DNA of 64,000 nucleotides from contig NZ_BOOJ01000008.1 in the NCBI RefSeq assembly GCF_016863175.1, forward strand, positions 124,001 to 188,000, read 5' to 3'. Position numbers and translations under genes: made by a program. The stretch's first letter is position 1. Each line of letters opens with the position of its first letter. The notes under the pieces are model-generated. The model was not told where the DNA came from, searched no databases, and was given only the letters and a program-made list of their open reading frames with translations. The DNA comes from Paraplanobispora siamensis. GTDB taxonomy: Bacteria; Actinomycetota; Actinomycetes; Streptosporangiales; Streptosporangiaceae. Shown here piece by piece: positions 9,744-18,185 of the stretch.

Positions 9744-11033
9744 ATGCTGACGAAAACTGATGAGAAGGGGACGGGGCGCCGAAAGGCCCTCGTCCCCTCG
9801 GGGCTGTTCCGATCCCTGCTCCGGCGGCCGACGATCCCGGGAGCGGGCTCCCTCGCCGGATTCTTCCGGAGGGACAAACGCTCCCAGGTCGAGCGGCTGC
9901 GCCGGCTGACCTTCTGGATGCTGAGCATCGGGGTCTTCCTGCCGTGGGTCGGCTCCCTCGGCTGGCTCTCCCGGGCCACCGAGACGGAGCCGATCCCCCT
10001 CATGCTCCTGGGGGTCGTGCTGCTGATCCCCTTCAGCGTCCTCCAGGTGCGCATGGTCAGGGCCGCGATGGACGGCACCACCGCGAACCGGGAGATCGCC
10101 GTCTCGGGCGTCATCGCGCTGGTCGTGATGGCGACCCAGGAGGGGCACCTCTGGTCCTGGGGGTTGGCCGCCCTGGCCTGGACGACGAGCACGGCGCTGC
10201 TGCTGAGCCGGTCCGCCACCCTCCTCGTCACCCTCGGCGCGACCGCGGCGGGACTGTACCTGCTCTGGCCGGGCGCCCCGAATTCCCCGGAGGCTCTGGC
10301 GATCTACTCGGACGAGGAGAGCTTCGGCGCGACGGTCGGCGGATATATCGGGATATCTCTGGTCCTGCCGTGGGCGAACCGGTTCCAGCTCTGGTTCTGG
10401 GAGGTGGTCCGGGCGGCGGAGGCCGGCAAGGAGGCCCAGGCCCGGCTGGCGGTGACCGAGGAGCGGCTGCGCTTCGCCCGCGACCTGCACGACCTCGTCG
10501 GGCACAGCCTGTCCGCGATCGCGGTCAAGAGCGAGGTCGCCGTCAAGCTCGCCAGGGCCGACGCCGACCGGGCGGCCGCCGAGATGGGCGAGGTGCGCGG
10601 GCTGGCCAGAGAGGCGCTGAAGGAGATCCGTACGGCGGTGCGCGGATACCGGACGGTCGACCTCGACGCGGAGCTGCGCAGCATGGTCTCCGTGCTGGAG
10701 GCGGACGGCATCCAGTGCACGCTGCAGGCCCCGCCGGACGGGGTGCCCGAGGAGCTCGCCACGCTGCTGTCCTGGCTCGTCCGCGAGGGCACCACCAACG
10801 TCCTGCGGCACAGCAGGGCGACCCGCTGCCGCATCTCCATCGTGCTGCAGGAGGGTCAGGCGGTGCTGGAGATGACGAACGACGGCGCGACGGAGGCGAG
10901 CGGGCGGGGCGGGACGGGCCTGACCGGGATGGCCGAGCGGGTGGCCTCCTCCGGCGGCTCGGTCACCGCCGGGCCGAACGGCTCGGGAGAGTTCAGGCTG
11001 CGGGCGGTGGTCCCGCTGGAGGGGATCCGATGA
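9744..11033 (+). CDS. DesK-like sensor histidine kinase
   Basis: 429 aa. The N-terminal half has five or six membrane segments (about residues 56-215) without a large extracellular domain, which suggests sensing in or at the membrane. The HisKA_3 dimerisation helix contains the phospho-acceptor His249 in RFARDLHDLVGHS. The ATPase domain has the N-box equivalent REGTTNVLRHS and a GRGGTGLTGM G-box. The Asp box is slightly degenerate (TNDGA). It pairs with the response regulator 118 nt downstream and probably controls the adjacent ABC exporter. Confidence 0.92.
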   Translation: MLTKTDEKGTGRRKALVPSGLFRSLLRRPTIPGAGSLAGFFRRDKRSQVERLRRLTFWMLSIGVFLPWVGSLGWLSRATETEPIPLMLLGVVLLIPFSVLQVRMVRAAMDGTTANREIAVSGVIALVVMATQEGHLWSWGLAALAWTTSTALLLSRSATLLVTLGATAAGLYLLWPGAPNSPEALAIYSDEESFGATVGGYIGISLVLPWANRFQLWFWEVVRAAEAGKEAQARLAVTEERLRFARDLHDLVGHSLSAIAVKSEVAVKLARADADRAAAEMGEVRGLAREALKEIRTAVRGYRTVDLDAELRSMVSVLEADGIQCTLQAPPDGVPEELATLLSWLVREGTTNVLRHSRATRCRISIVLQEGQAVLEMTNDGATEASGRGGTGLTGMAERVASSGGSVTAGPNGSGEFRLRAVVPLEGIR

Positions 11034-11151
11034 GGCGGGCGCCGGAGTACGGCGCCGCCGGAGAAGGGGCGGGTGCCGGATGGTCCGGTCCCGCCGGGGA
11101 GTGTCCGATGACGCGGGCGCCGGGTGGTCCGGCGCCGCAGGGGGAGGTCCG

Positions 11152-11745
11152 GTGATCCGGGTTCTGCTGGCCGACGACGAGCACCTGATCCGGGGCGCGA
11201 TCGCCACGTTGCTCGGGCTGGAGCCGGACATCGAGGTCGTGGCCCAGGTCGCCCGCGGGGACATGGTGGCGCAGGCCGTACGGGAGCACGCGCCCGACGT
11301 GGTGGTGCTGGACATCGAGATGCCCGGGATGGACGGCCTGAGCGTGGCCGAGACCCTCCCGGGGCACGCCGTGCTGATGCTGACCAGCTTCGGGCGCCCC
11401 GGGTACCTCCGGCGGGCGCTGGCGGCGGGGGTGCGGGGGTTCGTCCCCAAGGACGCCTCCTCCGACGAGCTCGCGACGGCGATCCGCAAGGTCCACTCCG
11501 GGGGGCGTTATCTCGACCCGGAGATGGCCGCCTCGGCGATGATGGCGGGGGAGAGCCCGCTGACCGACCGCGAGCGGGACGCCCTGACCCTGGCGGCCTC
11601 GGGCGCCTCGGTGGGAGAGATCGCGACCTCGCTCCACCTCAGCGAGGGCACCGTCCGCAACTATCTGTCCAGCGCGATCACCAAGCTGGGGGCCACCAAC
11701 CGGATCACCGCCATCCGGGCCGCGCAGGAGAAGGGCTGGCTGTGA
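11152..11745 (+). CDS. NarL/LuxR-family response regulator (DesR-like)
   Basis: 197 aa. The receiver domain has phospho-acceptor Asp54 in VVVLDIEMPGMDG, the acidic pair DDE (8-10) and the conserved Lys of FVPKDAS. The C-terminal LuxR helix-turn-helix is LTDRERDALTLAASGASVGE with LHLSEGTVRNYLS. GTG at 11152 was chosen because GGGGGAGG lies just upstream and the receiver begins at once (VIRVLLADDE). Earlier in-frame ATGs would translate a repetitive Gly/Pro-rich spacer. Cognate partner of the preceding kinase; candidate binder of the palindrome at 7675. Confidence 0.92.
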   Translation: MIRVLLADDEHLIRGAIATLLGLEPDIEVVAQVARGDMVAQAVREHAPDVVVLDIEMPGMDGLSVAETLPGHAVLMLTSFGRPGYLRRALAAGVRGFVPKDASSDELATAIRKVHSGGRYLDPEMAASAMMAGESPLTDRERDALTLAASGASVGEIATSLHLSEGTVRNYLSSAITKLGATNRITAIRAAQEKGWL

Positions 11746-11795
11746 ACCCCCGCGGCGCGGAAGGGCCGGCCGTGAACCCCCGCGGCGCCGGAGCG
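11736..11795 (+). repeat. 30-bp tandem duplication across the regulator stop codon
   Basis: TGTGAACCCCCGCGGCGC at the end of the response-regulator gene is repeated 30 bp further on with one change (CGTGAACCCCCGCGGCGC). The first copy contains the gene's TGA, so the second is an untranslated duplicate of the gene end. It sits between two convergent genes. Confidence 0.6.
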
Positions 11796-11796
11796 C

Positions 11797-12402
11797 TCAC
11801 AACGCCAGCGACCGGTTGAAGATGTACACCGCCGTCTTGATCAGGCTCTCCACCGGAGGCGGGTCCTCGGCCAGCACCCACTCGATGAGCAGCTCCTGGA
11901 TCGCGCCGATCATGCCGAGCACCAGCAGGTGCAGGTCGACCCCGGTCTCCTCGGGCACCTGCAGGAGGTTGGTCTCGATGATCTGGGTGAATCCGGCCAC
12001 GGCCCTCTGCCGGGACGAGGTGAGGCAGTCGCCGGCGCGCCGTACCTCCAGATGCAGGATCCGCGCCCGGCGCGGATCCTCGGTGATGAACTCGATGTAC
12101 GCGGCGACCCCCGCCTCGATCCGGCCGAGCAGCGTGTTGGGAGCCTGCTCCACGGCCTTGGAGACCGCGGCGAGGTTGTCGCGTACACATCGGTTGTAGA
12201 CCACCCACATCAGCTCGTCGCGCCCGGTGAAGCACTCGTAGAAGGCACGGTTGGAGATGCGCGCGGCGGCGCACAACTTCTCGATCGTCGTATCGGGGAA
12301 GCCGAGGTCGGCGTAGAGGATGTACGCCGACCTGATGAGCCTTTCGCGCCGCTCGGCCAGTCGTTCTTCCGAAGACATTCCCCGATATGAGCGTCCGCTC
12401 AT
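11797..12402 (-). CDS. TetR-family transcriptional regulator
   Basis: 201 aa. The N-terminal helix-turn-helix is RLIRSAYILYADLGFPDTTI with AARISNRAFYECF, typical of TetR. The C-terminal ligand/dimer domain is divergent. ATG at 12402 has GGGGAC 5 nt upstream; the later ATG at 12378 would remove 8 residues and place the inverted repeat at 12387-12402 just upstream of the start. It lies downstream of and in line with the aldehyde dehydrogenase gene, its likely target. Ligand unknown. Confidence 0.9.
   Translation of the reverse strand: MSGRSYRGMSSEERLAERRERLIRSAYILYADLGFPDTTIEKLCAAARISNRAFYECFTGRDELMWVVYNRCVRDNLAAVSKAVEQAPNTLLGRIEAGVAAYIEFITEDPRRARILHLEVRRAGDCLTSSRQRAVAGFTQIIETNLLQVPEETGVDLHLLVLGMIGAIQELLIEWVLAEDPPPVESLIKTAVYIFNRSLAL
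12387..12402. promoter_or_regulatory. Inverted repeat at the TetR start, candidate autoregulatory operator
   Basis: ATGAGCG-TC-CGCTCAT, perfect 7-bp arms with a 2-bp spacer, overlapping the proposed start codon. The size and symmetry fit a TetR dimer. Function is inferred from position only. Confidence 0.4.
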
Positions 12403-12526
12403 GTCAAGTCCCCGCTGCGGGGCGAGGACTTGACAGCTTTTGGCTGTATCACTTCCACTCCATGATCTTGTCTTCTGGAACCCCCCATTATGGGTGCAAG
12501 ATCCTTTTTGTGGAAGAGTCAAGATG

Positions 12527-14011
12527 TTATCGCTTGCGTCGCCCGTGCAAGAACGTCACAAGCTTGACCAGTCGGTCAAGTTCGGCTTGCCCTCGAGTGA
12601 AAGATGTGAGATTCATTCCGGGGAGCGCGAAGCGCTGGCGGGAGACGGCCTTGGGCCGGGTGAACTCGCGCAGCCCGTCCGCGCCGTGGATCCGGCCGAA
12701 GCCGGAGTCGCCCACGCCGCCGAAGGGCAGGGCGGGGACGGAGGCGAAGGAGACGACCGAGTTGATCGCCGTCATCCCGCTCCGCATCCGGCGGGCGAGC
12801 GCCATGGCCCGCCGTACGTTGCCCGAGAAGATCGTCCCGGCCAGCCCGTAGGCGGAGGCGTTGGCCAGGGTCAGCGCCTCGTCGGCGTCCGCCACGCGCC
12901 TGACCGTGAGGGTCGGGCCGAAGGTCTCCTCGCGGACCGCGGGGGAGTCCTCCGGCACGTCCTCCACGATCACCGGGTCGACGTACGGCTCCCGCACCGA
13001 CTCCGGTCCGCCGAGGACCGTCTTGCCCGTGGCGACGGCGTCGTCGATGTGCCGGCGGATCACGTCGATCTGCGCGGGCATGGTGACCGGGCCGTAGTCC
13101 TGCCCGGCCCGCACGTTCGCCGCCCGCCCGGTCAGCTCCCGCATGAAGTCGTCGTAGACCGCGTCGACCACGTAGACCCGCTCGACGCCGACGCAGGTCT
13201 GCCCGGAGTTGGACATCGCCCCCCACAGCGCCGCGTCCGCCGCCGCCGGCACGTTCGCGTCGGCGTCCACGATCAGGGCGTCCTTGCCGCCGCACTCGGC
13301 GACCAGCGGCGTCAGGTTCTCCGCGCACGCCGCCATCACCCGCTTGGCGGTGGCCGTCGACCCGGTGAACGCGATCTTCCTGACCCCCGGGTCGCCCGCG
13401 AGGGCGGCCCCGGTCTCACCGAGACCGGTCACGGTGCGGAAGACCGGCTGCTCCGGCACCGACTCGGCGAACAGGTCGGCCAGCAGCACGCCCACACCCG
13501 GGGTCAGCTCGCTCGGCTTGAACACCACCGCGTTCCCCGCCGCCAGCGCGTAGGCGATCGAGCCCATGGGCGTGAACACCGGATAGTTCCAGGGGCCGAT
13601 GACGCCGACGACGCCCAGGGGCAGGTACTCCAGCGTGGCCGCGAGGTTGACCCCGACCATCCCGGGGGAGACCTGGCGCGGCCCCAGTACCCTGCGCGCG
13701 TTGCGCGCCGCCCAGTCGATGTGGGTGATGGCGAGGATCACCTCGAGGGTGGCGTCCGCCTTCGGCTTGCCGGTCTCCTGGTGGACCATGTCGACGACCC
13801 GGGCGATGTCGCGGGTGACGACCGCCTTGTAGTCGAGCAGCCGCTTCCTGCGCTCGGCCCAGTCCAGCCCGCCCCACCACGCCGCGGCGGGCTCGGCGGC
13901 GGCCACCGCCGCGCGTACGGCCGCCGCGTCCTGGATCGGGTGGGTGCCGACGACGGCACCGGTGGCGGGGTTGAGGGAGTCGAAGGTTCGCTGCTCGGTC
14001 GCCGTGGACAT
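12527..14011 (-). CDS. NAD(P)-dependent aldehyde dehydrogenase
   Basis: 494 aa, full ALDH length. The N-terminal cofactor domain has GPWNYPVFTP (139-148) and GNAVVFKPSE. The general base Glu239 lies in AECGGKDALIV, where the usual ELGGK is ECGGK, and the catalytic nucleophile Cys273 lies in SNSGQTCVG. The C-terminal EETFGP motif and LPFGGVGDSGFGR are also present. It resembles succinate-semialdehyde and related broad-range enzymes; the substrate is uncertain. The TetR gene follows in the same direction, and the gene has a complex inverted-repeat leader. Confidence 0.94.
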   Translation of the reverse strand: MSTATEQRTFDSLNPATGAVVGTHPIQDAAAVRAAVAAAEPAAAWWGGLDWAERRKRLLDYKAVVTRDIARVVDMVHQETGKPKADATLEVILAITHIDWAARNARRVLGPRQVSPGMVGVNLAATLEYLPLGVVGVIGPWNYPVFTPMGSIAYALAAGNAVVFKPSELTPGVGVLLADLFAESVPEQPVFRTVTGLGETGAALAGDPGVRKIAFTGSTATAKRVMAACAENLTPLVAECGGKDALIVDADANVPAAADAALWGAMSNSGQTCVGVERVYVVDAVYDDFMRELTGRAANVRAGQDYGPVTMPAQIDVIRRHIDDAVATGKTVLGGPESVREPYVDPVIVEDVPEDSPAVREETFGPTLTVRRVADADEALTLANASAYGLAGTIFSGNVRRAMALARRMRSGMTAINSVVSFASVPALPFGGVGDSGFGRIHGADGLREFTRPKAVSRQRFALPGMNLTSFTRGQAELDRLVKLVTFLHGRRKR

Positions 14012-14032
14012 CGCGGGTCTCCTGTCTGAGTG

Positions 14033-14066
14033 ACGGACGCCCGGAGGCGTCCGTACGGCGGACGCC
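14033..14066 (-). promoter_or_regulatory. Overlapping alternative hairpins in the ALDH leader
   Basis: Three copies of GGACGCC in alternating orientation. ACGGACGCC pairs with GGCGTCCGT (14033-14054), and the shared middle copy can instead pair with CGGACGCC (14059-14066). The element lies 22-55 nt upstream of the ALDH start. It could be two overlapping operators for a dimeric repressor such as the neighbouring TetR, or an RNA switch with two exclusive stems. The remaining 14067-14249 holds nothing recognised. Confidence 0.4.
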
Positions 14067-14249
14067 TCGCGGGGCGGAGCGCCCGCCCTGCCCCGGTGCG
14101 GGAGACGGGCACGGTGCGCTCACGATAGACCGTGTCCGTTGCGCAGTAAACCATCACTTACTGGGGAGAGGGGCGGACCCGCTCGGCGAGACAAGCCCCG
14201 GCCCGCGGTCATGCCCTCATGTCCGCAGGGAGAGGATTCCGGTTCGCGG

Positions 14250-14885
14250 TCATGGCCGCCGCAGGAGCAGACCCCGGTCCATGGCCGTGGTGACCGCGGC
14301 GGTGCGGTCGGAGACGCCGAGCTTGCCGAAGATCCGCAGCAGGTGCGTCTTGACGGTGGTCTCACTGATGAACAGCTCCCGGCCGACCTCCGCGTTGGTC
14401 AGCCCCCGCGCCACCAGGGAGAGCACCTCGGTCTCACGCGGGGACAGCGACTCGGCCACGGGGGCCCGCATCCGGCTCACCAGCTTGGTCGCCACCGAAG
14501 GCGACAGCACGGTCTCACCTCGCGAGGCCGCCAGGATCGCGGCCAGCAGGTCCGCCCGCGAGGTGTCCTTGAGCAGGTAGCCCGCGGCCCCGGCCTCGAC
14601 GGCGCGGACGATGTCCTGGTCGGTCTCGTAGGTGGTCAGCACGATCACCCGGCTCTCCGGCCGGTCCGCCAGGATGCGCGAGATCGCGCTCACGCCGTCA
14701 CCGCCCGGCATGCGCAGGTCCATCAGGATCACGTCCGGAGTCAGCTCCCGTGCCCGCACGACCGCCTCGTCCCCCGAGGCGGCCTCGCCCACCACGGTGA
14801 TCCCGGGGCCGGCCTCCAGCATCCCGCGCAGCCCTTCGCGGACCACCGGATGGTCATCGACGATCATCAGACGCAGCAAGGTCAC
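14250..14885 (-). CDS. NarL/LuxR-family response regulator
   Basis: 211 aa. Receiver domain with the acidic pair in MIVDDHPVVREGL, phospho-acceptor Asp56 in VILMDLRMPGGDG, and the conserved Thr/Lys in VLTTYE and YLLKDTS. The LuxR helix-turn-helix is LSPRETEVLSLVARGLTNAE followed by FISETTVKTHL. The GTG start at 14885 overlaps the kinase stop (GTGA), so the two are translationally coupled. A kinase-regulator pair of this class normally controls the neighbouring ABC genes, here 16171-18185. Confidence 0.94.
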   Translation of the reverse strand: MTLLRLMIVDDHPVVREGLRGMLEAGPGITVVGEAASGDEAVVRARELTPDVILMDLRMPGGDGVSAISRILADRPESRVIVLTTYETDQDIVRAVEAGAAGYLLKDTSRADLLAAILAASRGETVLSPSVATKLVSRMRAPVAESLSPRETEVLSLVARGLTNAEVGRELFISETTVKTHLLRIFGKLGVSDRTAAVTTAMDRGLLLRRP

Positions 14886-16237
14886 ACTCCCGGATCGGCG
14901 GGGACGGCGGTTTCGGACGCGGTGCGGTCCGTTCCGGGGTAGATCGGGACGGTCGCCTCGAGGGTGGTGCCCGCGCCGGGCGCGCTGGTCAGGGCGAGGT
15001 CGCCGCCCGCCTGCTCCACCCGGGTGCGCATGCCGCGCAGGCCGTACCCGTCGACCGCCGCCGGATCGAAGCCGCGCCCGTCGTCGCGGACCTCCAGCGT
15101 CACGGACTCCGGCCCGTAGGTCGTCACGACGTCCACGCGGTCCGCCGCCGCGTGCTTGCGCACGTTGGCCAGAGCCTCCTGGACGGCCCGGATGAGTACC
15201 ACCTCGGTGGAGGGCGCCAGCGGGCGGGAGTCGCCCCGGACGGCGGTGGAGGTCGTGATCCCCGTCTCCTCGCCGAGCCGGGCGGTGAGCCTGCCGAGGG
15301 CCTCGTCGAGAGTGGAGCCGTCCAGGGGCGCGGGGGCCAGCGCCGCCACCAGCGCGCGGGCCTCGGCCAGGTTCTCCCGCGCGGTCCGTACGGCCAGCGC
15401 CAGATGGCGGCCCGGGTCCGGCTGGGCCTCGGCGGCCTGGATGAGCATGATGATGCTGGTGAACCCCTGAGCCAGGGTGTCGTGGATCTCCCCGGCCAGG
15501 CGCTCCCGCTCGGCCATGGCCCCCCGTTCGGCCGACAGCCGTGCGACCTCCGCCCGCTGGGCCTCCAGCTCCTCGATGAGCGCGGCCCGTTCCTCGCTCT
15601 GCTCCATGATCCGCTCCATCCATATGCCGAACACGCCGGAGAAGAAGATCACGATCATGGTGACGGTCAGCAGGTTGAACGCGCCGCCCGACCCGCCGTC
15701 GATGACGAAGAACCGCACGGCGGGGGTGAGGTTCAGCGCGATCACGCCGAGGATCGCCTGCCTGGCCGGGAGCACCATGAAGCACTGCGGGCAGAGCCCG
15801 AAGAGCGCGAACGTCGTCGCCGGTTCGATCAGCACGGCCGGGGTGAACAGGAGCATGATCAGGGTGAGGTAGACGACTCCCCGGCGCCGGTTCTCGTTGA
15901 TGATGGCGGGGCGGCCGACCAGCAGATAGACCGGCGTGATCGCCGCCATGAGACCGGCGGCGGCGAACTTCTCCAGGGGAGGGACCTCGCTCGTCGCGAT
16001 GACGAACACCGCCGGAACCATGGTGGCGAGGACCAGCAGCGCCTCCCAGCCGATCAGCGACTCCCAGGCGTGCGGCCCCGCCGGACCGGCGGCCCGGTCC
16101 GGCGGGGCCGGCGGTCCGACGAACCCGGCCAGGCGCCGGAAGGGCCCGGCGGGGCCGGCCGGACGCGCCGCTATCCGTCGCGCCGGCTCTTCCAGCGGAA
16201 GGTCGTCAGGCACAGCACCAGTCCTCCGATGACCCAC
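14882..16237 (-). CDS. NarX/DesK-like sensor histidine kinase
   Basis: 451 aa in the longest form. After a Pro/Arg/Gly-rich N-terminus come about five membrane segments (about 62-205). A linker coiled coil (EERAALIEELEAQRAEVARL) leads to the HisKA_3 helix with the phospho-acceptor His in RERLAGEIHDTLAQG (near residue 245). The ATPase domain carries VQEALANVRKHA, RDDGRGFDP and GYGLRGMRTR. The ATG at 16237 lies 67 nt inside the permease gene; a GTG at 16213 is an alternative. Order permease-kinase-regulator indicates one transcript. Confidence 0.9.
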   Translation of the reverse strand: MGHRRTGAVPDDLPLEEPARRIAARPAGPAGPFRRLAGFVGPPAPPDRAAGPAGPHAWESLIGWEALLVLATMVPAVFVIATSEVPPLEKFAAAGLMAAITPVYLLVGRPAIINENRRRGVVYLTLIMLLFTPAVLIEPATTFALFGLCPQCFMVLPARQAILGVIALNLTPAVRFFVIDGGSGGAFNLLTVTMIVIFFSGVFGIWMERIMEQSEERAALIEELEAQRAEVARLSAERGAMAERERLAGEIHDTLAQGFTSIIMLIQAAEAQPDPGRHLALAVRTARENLAEARALVAALAPAPLDGSTLDEALGRLTARLGEETGITTSTAVRGDSRPLAPSTEVVLIRAVQEALANVRKHAAADRVDVVTTYGPESVTLEVRDDGRGFDPAAVDGYGLRGMRTRVEQAGGDLALTSAPGAGTTLEATVPIYPGTDRTASETAVPADPGV

Positions 16238-17016
16238 GCGCCCAGAATCAGCGCGACCCGGTCGAGTTCATACGATTTGGCGAGCTCCAGTGTGGCACCG
16301 GCGTCTCCCAGGAAGACCGACCGGAACCCCTGGCACATCCACTTGAGCGGGAAGAACGAGGCGATCTGGACCAGCCACTCGGGCAGCTGGCTGATCGGGA
16401 TGAACACCCCCGAGATGAACTGCAGCACCACGAACGGCATCGCGATCACCGCGCTGGCGCTCTTGCCCGAACGGGGCAGACTGCTGACCGCGATGCCGAG
16501 CAACGACGATCCGAGCACGCCGAGCACGAACACCCAGGCGAAGGTCAGCCAGGTGGAGACCTCCGAGGGCAGCTCCAGCTCGAACAGCGCCACCCCGATG
16601 GCCAGCAGGATCACGACCTGGACGAAGGAGATGAGGAGGGTGTTGAACGCCTTGCCCACGAAGTAGGCGGCCGGGGGCATCGGCGTGCCGGCCAGCCGCT
16701 TGAGCGTGCCGTCGTCGCGGTCCATCGCGATGCCGATGCCGAGATTCTGGAAGCCCGTCATGGCCGCCGAACCGATCAGCCCGGCGACGTAGAGCTGGGA
16801 GACGTTGAGACCGGTGCCCTCCAGGTCGTCCGCGAAGATCGACCCGAAGATCACCAACAGGATGATCGGGAACGAGAAGGTGAAGATCACCGCGTCCCTC
16901 TCCCGGAAGAACATCCGGGTCTCGAGGGCCGCCCGTGACAGGCCCGTCCTGATCGTGGAGGGCAACTTGGCGGGTGCCACCGGAACGGCGGCGTCGGGAA
17001 CGATGGTCTGGCTCAT
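16171..17016 (-). CDS. ABC-2 type transporter permease
   Basis: 281 aa with about six membrane segments, among them FTFSFPIILLVIFGSIF (about 46-62), LYVAGLIGSAAMTGF, FVQVVILLAIGVALFEL and FVLGVLGSSLLGIAV, ending LILGAWVIGGLVLCL. The family pattern ALETRMFFRERDAVIFTF at the N-terminus is typical of daunorubicin-resistance-type permeases. It partners the ATPase at 17361-18185, from which it is separated by an unusual 344-nt repeat-bearing spacer. Confidence 0.9.
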   Translation of the reverse strand: MSQTIVPDAAVPVAPAKLPSTIRTGLSRAALETRMFFRERDAVIFTFSFPIILLVIFGSIFADDLEGTGLNVSQLYVAGLIGSAAMTGFQNLGIGIAMDRDDGTLKRLAGTPMPPAAYFVGKAFNTLLISFVQVVILLAIGVALFELELPSEVSTWLTFAWVFVLGVLGSSLLGIAVSSLPRSGKSASAVIAMPFVVLQFISGVFIPISQLPEWLVQIASFFPLKWMCQGFRSVFLGDAGATLELAKSYELDRVALILGAWVIGGLVLCLTTFRWKSRRDG

Positions 17017-17188
17017 GGAGCTGCTTTCTCAAGCGACTGAGGTGGATTGTCCGGATAACCGGCGCGGGGACGGTGGGGGCGGCGTGTCCGCCGGAGGATC
17101 GGCGGCCCGTCCGCGTTCGGCCGGGGCGGCCAGTGGCGGAGATCCGCCGGAGGGGCAGGACTCGCCGGAGGCGAGCGGCCGTCGAAGA

Positions 17189-17317
17189 AGTGGACGTGAC
17201 TCGGAGGGATCCGAGGTGGACTGCTTCGGAAGGGCTCTGAGGTGGACCTGGTTCGGAGGGCTCTGAGGTGGACCTGGTTCGGAGGGGGTCCGGGATGGAC
17301 CTGGCTCGGAGGCGGTC
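17189..17317. repeat. Degenerate 26-bp tandem repeats between ABC ATPase and permease
   Basis: Four to five imperfect copies of a 26-bp unit typified by AGGTGGACCTGGTTCGGAGG plus CTCTG; units 3 and 4 are nearly identical and the outer ones degenerate. They fill the middle of the 344-nt gap 17017-17360, where no convincing gene was found. The array splits two genes that are usually adjacent. Confidence 0.7.
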
Positions 17318-17360
17318 TTCCTGCGGAGCTTCCAGAGCGGATGTCATCCCGGGGGCGAGG

Positions 17361-18185
17361 TCAGCCTTCGATGAGGCGGAGATAGATCTCCTCCAGGGAC
17401 GGCCGGGTCACCGTCAGTTCCGGGATCTCGCCGTCGAACCGCCGGGTCAGCTCCAGTACGGTCTCGGTGGGGGTGTCGGTTTCCAGGGAGCCCCCCGCCC
17501 AGCGGACCGTCGCCTTGGCGGTGGCCCGTCCGCCCAGGGTCGTGGGCTCTCCTTCGGCCACGATCCGGCCCTTGGCGATCACCGCGACCCGGTCGGCCAG
17601 CGCCTCGGCCTCGTCCAGATAGTGGGTCGTCAGCACGATCGTGGTCCCCTGATGGGCCATGTTCCCGATCAGCTCCCAGAACTGGCGGCGGGCCTCGGGG
17701 TCGAACCCGGTGGTCGGCTCGTCCAGGAAGAGCAGTTCGGGACTGCCGATCACGCCCAGCGCCACGTCCACCCGGCGCCGCTGGCCGCCGGAGAGCTCCC
17801 GGATCCGCTTGCCGGCCTTGTCGGCCAGGCCGACCTGCTCGATCACCTGATCCGGATCCATGGCGTTGGGGTAGTAACCGGCGAAGTGCCGGACTGTCTC
17901 CCGCACCGTCGCCTCGGCCACGTCGTTGGCCGTCTGCAGCACCACCCCGACCCGGGAACGCCACTCACGCGTCGGCCTGCCCGGGTCGGTCCCCAGGACG
18001 CTGACCTCACCCGAGTCACGCTGCCGGTAACCCTCCAGGATCTCCACCGTGGTCGACTTCCCCGCCCCGTTGGGCCCGAGGATCGCGAACACCTCGCCCG
18101 CCCTGATGTCGAGGTCGATGCCCCCGACCGCCTGCACGTCGCCGTAACGCTTGGTCAGCCCGCGTACTTTCACCGCTGTGGTCAT
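17361..18185 (-). CDS. ABC transporter ATP-binding protein (daunorubicin-resistance type)
   Basis: 274-aa ATPase. Walker A GPNGAGKS is at 37-44, followed by the Q-loop VVLQTAND. Further motifs are the signature LSGGQRRRVDVA, Walker B ELLFLDEPTTGFDPEA, and the H-loop LTTHYLDEAEALADR. ATG start at 18185. It works with the permease at 16171-17016 as an exporter and is the promoter-proximal gene of the minus-strand module ATPase, permease, kinase, regulator, which mirrors the module at 7782-11745. Substrate unknown. Confidence 0.93.
   Translation of the reverse strand: MTTAVKVRGLTKRYGDVQAVGGIDLDIRAGEVFAILGPNGAGKSTTVEILEGYRQRDSGEVSVLGTDPGRPTREWRSRVGVVLQTANDVAEATVRETVRHFAGYYPNAMDPDQVIEQVGLADKAGKRIRELSGGQRRRVDVALGVIGSPELLFLDEPTTGFDPEARRQFWELIGNMAHQGTTIVLTTHYLDEAEALADRVAVIAKGRIVAEGEPTTLGGRATAKATVRWAGGSLETDTPTETVLELTRRFDGEIPELTVTRPSLEEIYLRLIEG

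Noticed and set aside
17189-17317. CRISPR-like array
   Set aside because: Units are contiguous with no unique spacers and degenerate; it is a tandem repeat, not a CRISPR.
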